Shown here one piece after another: positions 56,194 to 64,000 of a DNA stretch of 64,000 nucleotides. The position numbers and the translations under genes were made by a program. The notes under the pieces were generated by a model. That model searched no databases. It saw nothing but the letters and a program-made list of their open reading frames with translations, and was not told where the DNA came from. How positions within the stretch are numbered: the stretch's first letter is position 1; each line of letters starts with the position of its first letter. This DNA is from Gammaproteobacteria bacterium RIFCSPHIGHO2_12_FULL_41_20 (GTDB taxonomy: Bacteria; Pseudomonadota; Gammaproteobacteria; DSM-16500): positions 62,001-126,000 of the forward strand of contig MGYC01000038.1 of the NCBI GenBank assembly GCA_001801575.1. The letters run 5' to 3'.

Positions 56194-59100
56194 TCACGCT
56201 GCTTGTGCGAAATCAAATAATTCTCTTAATACGACAGAGTAAGTAACAAAACCAATAGCTTCACTTGACTTGATCTCAGCTAACAAACTCTGCCATCTCT
56301 CCATAAAGAAACTGTACTGCTTCATCCAGATATTAACGCGTTCTTCAATACTTTTCTCTTTTATATCTTTGTTCTTCAATTTTAACACCACCACACTTAA
56401 CTTTCTTTGTACGCGGTCTAAATCGTCACGAAATCCCGCCCTCGCCAACTCATCCCATGGATTGTCCACTGTATAGCTATTCATAGAGTCACGCAGCCAA
56501 TTTAACTCCAACCGGTTACCTAAAAGATAATATGTTTTTGCAACATCCATTAATTCCAATTGATGCTTTTTAGCTGCCTCGGCAATATCTAGTGAGGTAA
56601 ATAGCACACTGGTTGCAGCAATACTTCTTGCTAATTGTTCAGAAACACCATGACTATGCAATAAATGCATCTCTTTATTTAGCATTTCTCTATCCGTATC
56701 TGTTAACAACTGCTCTAGTTTTTCAAGTAGCACGCTAATAGACGGGGAGAAATCATTGATAGCACTTGAAATCTCTATATTAGGCTTGCGATTCCGCAAA
56801 AACCAACGAGTTGCGCGTCGCACTAAATAATAAATATATAACATCATTTTGTTTTGAATATCCACGCCAATTAAACCATCCAGGCTTTCAACCTGCCGCC
56901 ATAGATCCTCCATATGATAAATATCTTGAGCAATCACATAGGCACGCACTACAAACGCTACTGGCGCCCCCGTTTCTCGTGCTAAGCGCTCAACAAAATT
57001 AATTCCCATGCGATCAGTGATGGTTTTACTTAACTGTGTGGCAATAATTTCACGTCGCAAACTATGCTGTTTAATCTCCTCTAAATAACTTTCTCGTAAT
57101 GGCTTCGGAAATGCAGTAAGAAGATACTTAACAAAATAAGCATCTTCTGGAATGTTGCTAGCAAGAATATCTTGCTTAAGAAACATCTTACAATAAGCCA
57201 ATAACATGGCTATTTCAGGCCGTGTTAACGGCTTACGATTAGCCTTGCGTTCTTGAAGAGTCTTATCATCTGGCAATGCCTCTAACTTTCTATCTAAATG
57301 CCCGCCAGCTTCCAATTCATTCATATAGCGTCTAAATAAATCCATAGTTTGTTCTGCTACCGACGCTTCCAAACTTAACATTTGCGTTTGTTCGTAATTA
57401 TCATACAATACCAATTCAGCAACCTCATTCGTCATTCTCTCAAGTAGCTGATCACGTTGGCTTAGCTCCATACGACCAATAGCGACTAATTTATTAAGCA
57501 AGACCTTAATATTCACCTCATGGTCAGAGCAATTTACACCTGCAGAATTATCTATAAAATCTGTATATAGAATACCCCCATTTAATGAATACTCAATGCG
57601 GGCTAACTGAGTTAACCCTAAATTCCCCCCTTCGGCAACAACTCGCACGGCCAACTCATTACCATTAATACGAATCCCATCATTACTCCTGTCTCCCACA
57701 TCCAGATGAGATTCATTACTTGACTTAATAAACGTACCAATTCCACCATTCCAGATTAATGTCACCGGTGCTTTTAGCATAGCTTTAATTAGCTCATTAG
57801 GTACAAGCACACCCTTATCTATTCCTAGCGTCTTTTGCACTTCGGGTGATAGACGAATAGATTTTGCTGAGCGACTATATACCCCTCCCCCCTGGGAAAT
57901 AAGTTGCGGGTTGTAATCCGTCCAACTTGAGCGTGGCAAATGAAATAAGCGTTTTCTTTCTTCAAAACTGCGCAAAGGGTCTGGATTGGGATCTAAAAAG
58001 ATATGCTGATGGTTAAACGCGCCAACTAACAGGATGTGCTTAGATAACAGCATACCATTACCAAACACATCTCCGGCCATATCACCTATGCCAATAACGG
58101 TAAAATCATCTTTCTCGGGATTCAAATCTATACCACGAAAATGCCGCTTAACTGACTCCCATACTCCTCGTGACGTGATACCTATTTTTTTATGATCATA
58201 ACCACTAGATCCCCCCGAGGCAAAAGCATCCCCTAGCCAAAAACCATATTCTTGCGAAATAGCATTAGCAATATCAGAGAAAGTAGCTGTACCCTTATCT
58301 GCAGCAACAACCATGTAAGGATCATCTTCATCATAGCGAATGACATTGGCTGGAGAAACCACCTGATTATCACAAATATTATCGGTAATATCTAATATTC
58401 CGCGCATAAACGTCGAGTAACACTCAATGCCTCTCTGCATCGCTGCTTCCCGATTTCCTTCTGGAAGTGGTTGTTTAACCACAAAACCACCTTTAGCACC
58501 CACTGGCACAATAACAGAATTCTTGACTTGTTGCGCCTTCATCAAGCCAAGCACTTCCGTGCGATAATCCTCACGCCTATCTGACCAACGTATGCCGCCG
58601 CGCGCTACTTTTCCGCCGCGCAAATGCACTCCCTCAACACAAGGAGAATAGACAAAGATTTCATACTTCGGCCGTGGCAATGGTAGATCGGAAATAACCT
58701 GAGGATCAAACTTAAATGAAATATAGGGTTTTATACTGCCATCAGCATACGTTTGAAAATAATTCGTACGTAATGTAGCTAGTATAATTTCCAATATGCG
58801 TCGTAATATTCTATCTTCATCTAAACTTGACACATCATCAAAAGCACGTTCAATTCTAGCTATAACTTCCTGGGCATTTTTTCGCTGCTCCCTGTCGTAT
58901 TCCAGGGAAAACCGCAGCATAAAAAGTGCAACCAGGTCTTTTGCTATATGTGCATTAGTTATAAATGCTTGCTCAATATAATGCTGACTAAACGTAAAGC
59001 CAGTTTGGCGCAAATACTTGGTATAAGCACGCAATATAGCAATTTCTCGCCACGTTAATTGTGCTTCCAAAACTAAGCGATTTAATCTATCATCTTCCGC

Positions 59101-61044
59101 CTCTCGAAACCAAACCTTAGTAAAGGCATCCTGAAAAATATTTTGCACCGCATGAATATCGAAATCCGTACGATCCGCTGTATATACCATATCAAAATCA
59201 TTTATCCATACACTACCATTTCCCTTCAACCTCACCTCATGGGGACGCTCAGCAATAATGCGTAACCCCATATTTTCTAAGGTTGGCAATACATCTGATA
59301 GGGCGATAGTTTGTTCTGTATGAAATAACTTAAGACGTAGTGTTGTTTTTACATCATCAGTAGCCTTGTCAAATAACATCCCTAACGGTTGTTCTTTTGA
59401 TAACAACTCTATTCTTTCGATATCACGGATAGCTTCGCGTGGTGAATAGTATTCTGTATAACTTGCTGGAAATGCCTTACTATATTTAGCATAAAATTGC
59501 AATCCAAGCGCCTCTCCGAAAGCTTCAAGCAAATGATCTTTCAAATCATCTGACCAAGAACGTGCGACAATAATTAACTTCTTCTCTAACTCTGCAACGT
59601 CGTACTCTAGCAAGGTTTTAGGATTAACCCGGATCAAGTAATGAATTCGCGCCAAAACAGAGTCTGAAAAATAGGTAGTAAAACTTGACTCTAGCCCCTT
59701 AAAAGCCTGCATAAGCACTTCTTGCATAAGCAAAGCAAGTTCCGTATTAAATATTTCTCTTGGCACATAAGCTAAACAAGAAAAATAGCGATAATAAGCA
59801 TCACGACGCACAAACAAACGAATACGCTTGCGCTCTTGTAAATATAAAATACCTAAAGTTAATTCAAGCAACTCTTCATGAGATGCTTGCAGTAAATCAT
59901 CGCGTGGTAATGTTTCTAAAAGATGAACAGCTTCTTTCCCATCATGGCTATCCGGCGGGAAATGCAGATCTTGAATAACCTTTGCAACTTTTTGGCGTAA
60001 AAAGGGAATTTGGTACGGACTCGAATGATATGCTGAGGAGGTATATAATCCTATAAAACGTCGTTCGCCAATTAACTCTCCCTTATTGTTAAATCTTTTT
60101 ACCCCGATATAATCAGTATAAGTTGCGCGATGTACAGTAGAAAGCGTATTAGTTTTAGCAATAATTAAAATATTCCTAGATAACGCCATCTTGCGCGCCT
60201 GTGGCGGAAGCTCTGCATAAGCCTTGGATATTTTATTAGGATTGTCTTCGCGCAACACACCTAACCCAGAACCTGTTATTGTTTGCAGGGCGCGATTAGT
60301 CCCATTACCAATTAGTTTGTAATCACGACAGCCTAGAAAAGTGAAATTATTATTAATCAACCAACGTAAAAAATCCCGCGACTCAGCAATGTCTGCCGGA
60401 TCAAGCGGTGGTGGATTTTGCTCTAACTCCACCAGGCATTCCTCTGCGCGATCCACCATTTTCCGCCAATCTGCAACAGCAATTCTTACATCCCCCAACA
60501 CACGCTCAATATCCGCTCGTAAAACCTCTCTTGCACCTTCATCGGCAATACGATCAATCTCAATATATATGGGAGCTTCTGTCGTCAGCTGTTCATCCTG
60601 AGCTCCAGGTGCGGGAATATCGATAATACAATATTGATCATCGCGTTTTACCTCGAGTCCGCCAATATGGATAATAAAGTGGATTTGATAATTATGTCGA
60701 TTCAGCTCCATGCGCGTAGAATCAACAAGAAATGGGATATCATCGTGAGAAATCTCAATAACAGTATGCGTCGAATACCATTTATCTTTTTCTAGATCGG
60801 GATTAAAAATACGGATTTTCACTTCCCCTGGCTTTCTTTGATAAATTAAATTCCAGTTCGACATTAAGATGGCATATAACTCATTTACAGGGTGAACGCA
60901 AAGATCTTCTGTAGCACAAGAAGTAAAATACCGTTGTGTAAATGTTTCTAATAATGCTGCTTGCTGCTCGGGTGCGTGACTATAAATATATTCTCGTAAC
61001 TGGTCAATAATAGCCTGACGTTGATTGCCATTGGCATGATACAT
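56194..61044 (-). CDS. gdhB: Large NAD-specific glutamate dehydrogenase
   Basis: 1616-residue NAD-dependent glutamate dehydrogenase of the about 180-kDa class, deaminating glutamate to 2-oxoglutarate. The long N-terminal part (about 1-700) carries ACT-like regulatory regions (TVIEISHDDIPFLVDSTRM). The catalytic core includes VARGGIRWSDRREDYRTEV and VIVPVGAKGGFVVKQP (substrate Lys). The NAD domain has GIGDMAGDVFGNGML. Full length. AGAGGGG five bases before ATG. It supplies the TCA cycle from glutamate and is consistent with amino-acid catabolism. Confidence 0.96.
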   Translation of the reverse strand: MYHANGNQRQAIIDQLREYIYSHAPEQQAALLETFTQRYFTSCATEDLCVHPVNELYAILMSNWNLIYQRKPGEVKIRIFNPDLEKDKWYSTHTVIEISHDDIPFLVDSTRMELNRHNYQIHFIIHIGGLEVKRDDQYCIIDIPAPGAQDEQLTTEAPIYIEIDRIADEGAREVLRADIERVLGDVRIAVADWRKMVDRAEECLVELEQNPPPLDPADIAESRDFLRWLINNNFTFLGCRDYKLIGNGTNRALQTITGSGLGVLREDNPNKISKAYAELPPQARKMALSRNILIIAKTNTLSTVHRATYTDYIGVKRFNNKGELIGERRFIGLYTSSAYHSSPYQIPFLRQKVAKVIQDLHFPPDSHDGKEAVHLLETLPRDDLLQASHEELLELTLGILYLQERKRIRLFVRRDAYYRYFSCLAYVPREIFNTELALLMQEVLMQAFKGLESSFTTYFSDSVLARIHYLIRVNPKTLLEYDVAELEKKLIIVARSWSDDLKDHLLEAFGEALGLQFYAKYSKAFPASYTEYYSPREAIRDIERIELLSKEQPLGMLFDKATDDVKTTLRLKLFHTEQTIALSDVLPTLENMGLRIIAERPHEVRLKGNGSVWINDFDMVYTADRTDFDIHAVQNIFQDAFTKVWFREAEDDRLNRLVLEAQLTWREIAILRAYTKYLRQTGFTFSQHYIEQAFITNAHIAKDLVALFMLRFSLEYDREQRKNAQEVIARIERAFDDVSSLDEDRILRRILEIILATLRTNYFQTYADGSIKPYISFKFDPQVISDLPLPRPKYEIFVYSPCVEGVHLRGGKVARGGIRWSDRREDYRTEVLGLMKAQQVKNSVIVPVGAKGGFVVKQPLPEGNREAAMQRGIECYSTFMRGILDITDNICDNQVVSPANVIRYDEDDPYMVVAADKGTATFSDIANAISQEYGFWLGDAFASGGSSGYDHKKIGITSRGVWESVKRHFRGIDLNPEKDDFTVIGIGDMAGDVFGNGMLLSKHILLVGAFNHQHIFLDPNPDPLRSFEERKRLFHLPRSSWTDYNPQLISQGGGVYSRSAKSIRLSPEVQKTLGIDKGVLVPNELIKAMLKAPVTLIWNGGIGTFIKSSNESHLDVGDRSNDGIRINGNELAVRVVAEGGNLGLTQLARIEYSLNGGILYTDFIDNSAGVNCSDHEVNIKVLLNKLVAIGRMELSQRDQLLERMTNEVAELVLYDNYEQTQMLSLEASVAEQTMDLFRRYMNELEAGGHLDRKLEALPDDKTLQERKANRKPLTRPEIAMLLAYCKMFLKQDILASNIPEDAYFVKYLLTAFPKPLRESYLEEIKQHSLRREIIATQLSKTITDRMGINFVERLARETGAPVAFVVRAYVIAQDIYHMEDLWRQVESLDGLIGVDIQNKMMLYIYYLVRRATRWFLRNRKPNIEISSAINDFSPSISVLLEKLEQLLTDTDREMLNKEMHLLHSHGVSEQLARSIAATSVLFTSLDIAEAAKKHQLELMDVAKTYYLLGNRLELNWLRDSMNSYTVDNPWDELARAGFRDDLDRVQRKLSVVVLKLKNKDIKEKSIEERVNIWMKQYSFFMERWQSLLAEIKSSEAIGFVTYSVVLRELFDFAQAA

Positions 61045-61109
61045 AGACCCCTCTCTTCCATCTCTTCACTATGATGAATTTTAACGCTGTTGAGGTCTAG
61101 ATACCACTA

Positions 61110-61186
61110 TTACCAGGAGCTCCCACTGAAAAAGGATAAAAGCACAAATAAAGCGCAGAGGCTGGAAGCAATTGACGACAGGCCCT
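61110..61186. repeat. Solo ends of two dispersed repeat families
   Basis: In the gap between gdhB and tsaB, ATTACCAGGAGCTCCCACTGA (from 61110) resembles the ends of the palindromes at 41915 and 7500. AGCAATTGACGACAGGCCCT (61167-61186), followed by TA, is a 20-base exact match to the left end of the MITE at 4781-4943. The matching second ends are absent, so both are remnants. Confidence 0.75.
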
Positions 61187-61217
61187 ACAAAAAGGGGTGA
61201 ATTGTAAACAGACCCCG

Positions 61218-61889
61218 CTACCGCAAATAAACCGGTAAAGCATCAATAGGAGAAACTGTTTGGCCATTATGGAAAGAAGTCCGCGCCAAAGATAATAGCG
61301 CTGAAGCATGTGGGAGTAAGGTTGAATCTATCATTGTCAGCATGTTTGTTCTATTTTTAATCGACTCTTCTTGCAATATCGGCCAACCATTTCCCACCCC
61401 ACACCAATTTTCTCCCTCTGGAAAAACAATGTCGCCAGGCACGCAAACCTGTTCTTTTTCTAGTAAAACAACATTTTTCACGGATAACTTATCTTCTTGA
61501 GCAACCTGGTATAATGCCCAATACACTTGGCCAACGCGCGCGTCTACAGTAACCATCAGCTTTTGCCATCCATACTGCTGATAAGCGGTCTGCGCTAAAA
61601 TAGCTAAAGAAGAAACAGGGATAATCGGTAAATTAGCTGCAAACCCCAAACCTTGCGCAATACAACTGGCAATACGAATACCAGTAAAACTACCTGGCCC
61701 ACATCCAAAGGCAATAGCATCCAGTTGAGATAATAGTAAAGGTGCGTTTTTTAATAGCTGCTCAATGAGGGGAAGAATAAGCCGCGTTTGTTGCATAGGC
61801 GCTATTCTATGCTCTACTTGAATTTTATCTTTAATAAGAAGTGCAACAGAACAAGCCTCTGAAGATGTATCAAAACCGAGAATATTCAA
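61218..61889 (-). CDS. tsaB: tRNA threonylcarbamoyladenosine modification protein TsaB
   Basis: 223-residue TsaB, partner of TsaD in making t6A37 of ANN-decoding tRNAs. The ASKHA-fold start NILGFDTSSEACSVAL and the segment FGCGPGSFTGIRIASCIAQG are diagnostic. It starts with TTG (61889-61887), one base after the fdxA stop; no ATG fits, and the TTG gives the family's normal N-terminus. The rare start probably limits its synthesis relative to fdxA. Confidence 0.94.
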   Translation of the reverse strand: MNILGFDTSSEACSVALLIKDKIQVEHRIAPMQQTRLILPLIEQLLKNAPLLLSQLDAIAFGCGPGSFTGIRIASCIAQGLGFAANLPIIPVSSLAILAQTAYQQYGWQKLMVTVDARVGQVYWALYQVAQEDKLSVKNVVLLEKEQVCVPGDIVFPEGENWCGVGNGWPILQEESIKNRTNMLTMIDSTLLPHASALLSLARTSFHNGQTVSPIDALPVYLR

Positions 61890-61890
61890 C

Positions 61891-62226
61891 TTATTTTTTC
61901 CACTCTTTCTCTAAGTATTGAAGCTTGCCTTCCGTATTTTGCCACTGATCTGCATCAGCTGGTGCTGCCTTCATGCGGGTTATATTTGGCCACGTCTCTG
62001 ATAATCCCGCATTCAGTTGCAAAAATTCCCGATATTTTTCTGGTAAGTCATCCTCAGAATAAATGGCATTCACTGGACACTCCGGCTCGCATAATGCACA
62101 GTCTATGCATTCGTCCGGATTAATAACAAGGAAGTTAGGTCCCTCATAAAAACAATCAACGGGGCAGACTTCCACACAATCTGTATATTTGCAACGGATG
62201 CATTGCTCAGTAACAACAAAAGTCAT
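61891..62226 (-). CDS. fdxA: Seven-iron ferredoxin FdxA
   Basis: 111-residue ferredoxin with [3Fe-4S] and [4Fe-4S] clusters. The ligands are in [18 protein letters not shown] and [13 protein letters not shown], and the Azotobacter-type C-terminal extension (about 60-107, ending LQYLEKEW) is present. Electron partner unknown. It is the first gene of fdxA-tsaB, 36 bases after the tRNA-Leu gene. Confidence 0.94.
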   Translation of the reverse strand: MTFVVTEQCIRCKYTDCVEVCPVDCFYEGPNFLVINPDECIDCALCEPECPVNAIYSEDDLPEKYREFLQLNAGLSETWPNITRMKAAPADADQWQNTEGKLQYLEKEWKK

Positions 62227-62262
62227 GTGTAAAGTCTAACCCTTCTTTTCTGACCATGAAGA

Positions 62263-62351
62263 TGGTGCCCGAGGCCGGAATCGAACCGGCACGGAAGTTA
62301 CCTTCCGAGGGATTTTAAGTCCCTTGCGTCTACCAGTTCCGCCACCCGGGC
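62263..62351 (-). tRNA. tRNA-Leu(UAA)
   Basis: Class II tRNA, 89 nt with encoded CCA. Acceptor GCCCGGG/CTCGGGC, anticodon loop ACTTAAAAT with UAA, a long variable arm (CTCGGAAGGTAACTTCCG) and T arm GGTTCGATTCC. Third in the Gly-Cys-Leu cluster. Confidence 0.97.
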
Positions 62352-62522
62352 ATTAAAAGCAAACTGGTGATAGATACTAAACATTAAATGACCTATAAAA
62401 ATCAACTAATATTTAGCCTCAATATGGCGTGAGCGTATCGAGGTTATTTCGGAAAATTGCACAACAATTTATAAGTTGGGATCCACAAACTATACAATCT
62501 TACCGTGTTTAGCCCCTGAAAA

Positions 62523-62593
62523 AGGCTGGGGTCGGGATCGAACCGGCGTCCACGGCTTTGCAGGCCGCTGCATAACCACTCTGCCACCCAGCC
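62523..62593 (-). tRNA. tRNA-Cys(GCA)
   Basis: 71 nt including the U discriminator. Acceptor GGCTGGG/CCCAGCC, anticodon loop CTGCAAA with GCA, T loop GGTTCGATCCC. CCA is not encoded: CCCAGCC is followed by TTTTTC, so the CCA end must be added by tRNA nucleotidyltransferase, unlike the two neighbouring tRNAs. Confidence 0.97.
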
Positions 62594-62628
62594 GTTGTGC
62601 CATAACCCTATATAATGCAATTCCATCA

Positions 62629-62704
62629 TGGAGCGGGAAACGAGATTCGAACTCGCGACCCCAACCTTGGCAAGGTTGTGCTCTACCAGCTGAGCTATTC
62701 CCGC
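62629..62704 (-). tRNA. tRNA-Gly(GCC)
   Basis: 76 nt with encoded CCA. Acceptor GCGGGAA/TTCCCGC, anticodon loop TTGCCAA with GCC, T arm GAGTTCGAATCTC. First of the Gly-Cys-Leu cluster, the same order as E. coli glyW-cysT-leuZ. Confidence 0.97.
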
Positions 62705-62725
62705 GTTACCAACTTGTGCAACGTC

Positions 62726-62753
62726 ATTCTAATCAGGCATCCTTTTAAGTCAA
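62726..62753 (-). promoter_or_regulatory. Predicted promoter of the tRNA cluster
   Basis: On the minus strand, TTGACT (62753-62748) and TAGAAT (62731-62726) are 16 bases apart, about 20 bases before the tRNA-Gly 5' end. The position and strength fit a tRNA promoter. fdxA-tsaB may be read from it too, since no terminator is seen after tRNA-Leu. Confidence 0.6.
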
Positions 62754-62902
62754 GGAGATTTTAATAAACTCTTGTAATAAACCAATTATCCTAGATTCGC
62801 AGAGAAAAACGCCCTAGATAACCACTTGCGCCTCTATATCCTCTCATGTATGTTCTCACTACCTTTTGTATTCGGAGTTAGCGCCTAAAAGGAGTGTATG
62901 CT

Positions 62903-64000
62903 ATGCCCATAACTGATTTAGATGCTTTTTGGATGCCATTTACTGCGAATCGCCAATTTAAAGCTAATGCGCAACTCGTTACCGCAGCTCAAGGCGTTTA
63001 TTATACACTAGACAATGGGCATCAATTACTTGATGGCACGGCAGGACTGTGGTGTGTTAATGCAGGACATGCCCAACCCAAAATTACCGCCGCAATTCAA
63101 AAGCAAGCCGCGCAACTAGATTACGTCTCTAACTTTCAAATGGGGCACACTGGCGCATTCCAACTCGCGCATAATCTCACTAAAATCCTGCCGTCACCAT
63201 TAGGCCATATTTTCTTTACTAATTCTGGCTCGGAATCTGTAGATACAGCACTAAAAATTGCTATTGCCTATCATGCATTACGCGGAGAAGGAACGCGAAC
63301 ACGATTAATCGGTCGGGAGCGTGCTTACCACGGTACGGGTTTTGGTGGTATCTCAGTCGGTGGCATTGTAAAAAACCGCATTCCCTTTGGACCCTTACTA
63401 CCTGGTATAGATCATTTACCACATACCCATAACCTTGAAAAAGCGGCCTTCAGCCGTGGACAGCCTACATGGGGTGCAGCACTTGCTGACAATTTAGAAC
63501 GTCTAGTTGAACTACATGATGCAAGTACCATTGCTGCTGTTATTGTTGAGCCCATGGCTGGCGCCACAGGGGTGTTAATTCCACCGCAAGGTTATTTAGA
63601 ACGTTTACGCAGTATTTGTGATAAGTATAGCATCTTACTGATCTTTGACGAAGTTATCACTGGGTTTGGTCGTCTTGGCGCACCTTTTGCAGCCACTCTA
63701 CTTGGTGTCACACCCGACATCATGGCATTAGCAAAAGGCTTAACTAATGGCGCAGTACCAGCAGGTGCCGTCGCCGTACATAACGAAATATATGATACCT
63801 TCATGAATAAAGCACCCAGAAACGGGATTGAATTCTTTCATGGTTATACTTACTCAGGCCATCCACTCGCCATGGCTGCTGGATTAGCAACACTGGAGGT
63901 TTATCAAGAACAAGATATTTTTGGCCATGCCAAAGTTATTTCCGCGTACTGGGAAGACGCAGCGCATAGCTTGCGTGGTTTACCAGGCATCGTTGATATT
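62903..64000 (+). CDS. Omega-amino acid:pyruvate aminotransferase (partial, right edge)
   Basis: The first 366 codons of a class III PLP aminotransferase; it runs off the window without a stop. The N-terminus DLDAFWMPFTANRQFKANAQ is that of beta-alanine/omega-amino acid:pyruvate transaminases. The PLP-phosphate region is TNSGSESVDTALKIA, the Asp contacting the pyridine N is in LLIFDEVITGFGRLG, and the Schiff-base Lys is in IMALAKGLTNGAVPAG. AGGAG lies 7-9 bases before ATG 62903; an ATG at 62898 is out of frame. Expected role: catabolism of beta-alanine or similar omega-amino acids, linking to pyruvate/alanine. Confidence 0.9.
   Translation, partial: MPITDLDAFWMPFTANRQFKANAQLVTAAQGVYYTLDNGHQLLDGTAGLWCVNAGHAQPKITAAIQKQAAQLDYVSNFQMGHTGAFQLAHNLTKILPSPLGHIFFTNSGSESVDTALKIAIAYHALRGEGTRTRLIGRERAYHGTGFGGISVGGIVKNRIPFGPLLPGIDHLPHTHNLEKAAFSRGQPTWGAALADNLERLVELHDASTIAAVIVEPMAGATGVLIPPQGYLERLRSICDKYSILLIFDEVITGFGRLGAPFAATLLGVTPDIMALAKGLTNGAVPAGAVAVHNEIYDTFMNKAPRNGIEFFHGYTYSGHPLAMAAGLATLEVYQEQDIFGHAKVISAYWEDAAHSLRGLPGIVDI

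Overview
The window comes from an AT-rich gammaproteobacterium. The best guess, from family resemblance only, is Legionellales (the order of Legionella, Coxiella, Aquicella and Berkiella). Three things point there. gltA is divergent from sdhCDAB-sucABCD, and the tRNA cluster is Gly(GCC)-Cys(GCA)-Leu(UAA); both orders are found in gammaproteobacteria. There are several MFS, APC and DMT carriers and an aerobic TCA cycle fed from amino acids. There is also a very long alpha-helical repeat protein and an acidic Glu-rich protein of the kind seen in host-associated members of the order. No phage block, CRISPR array, rRNA or complete insertion sequence is present.

Layout. 1-7.5 kb is a mixed accessory stretch: a secreted hydrolase, an MDR oxidoreductase, a crcB/DUF190 pair, an orphan tyrosine recombinase, a TrpR-family repressor with a promoter palindrome, a MITE-like element, a YqjD/YqjE-like pair, a Pro-rich tandem-repeat exported protein and an MHS-type carrier. 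7.6-13 kb holds sodC, a YyaL-like thioredoxin-fold protein, a hydrolase, sixA and cfa. 13-26 kb is the central-metabolism core: sdhCDAB-sucABCD-serS-upp-cfa read leftward, tightly packed and often overlapping, and gltA read rightward, with a MITE-like element between the two. 26-39 kb holds a beta-hydroxyacid dehydrogenase-like protein, an outer-membrane barrel, an AI-2E family permease, arginase, an M20 peptidase, carriers, hemF and the cytochrome bd operon, including a 35-residue cydX that overlaps hemF. 39-43.5 kb has acnA and an APC permease, with palindromic repeats around them. 43.6-48 kb has the 1225-residue helical-repeat protein and a conserved hypothetical. 48-62 kb has an aldehyde dehydrogenase, lpxH, an acidic protein, dedD-accD-truA-miniature fimV-asd-haloalkane-dehalogenase-like protein, and the giant NAD-glutamate dehydrogenase. 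61-64 kb has fdxA-tsaB, the tRNA cluster and the start of an omega-amino-acid aminotransferase.

How the genes work together. GltA, AcnA, SucAB, SucCD and SdhCDAB cover much of the TCA cycle. NAD-glutamate dehydrogenase supplies 2-oxoglutarate, and arginase, the M20 peptidase, the APC permease and the aminotransferase suggest amino acids as carbon source. Electrons leave through succinate dehydrogenase and cytochrome bd.

The most unusual signals are: the fifteen-unit, about 34-residue helical repeat protein; a haloalkane-dehalogenase homologue whose nucleophile Asp is Gly; a FimV reduced to its C-terminal domain; and at least four families of small inverted-repeat elements, several of which overlap the 3' ends and stop codons of genes. 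Coordinates and motifs were read by eye; no database search was possible.
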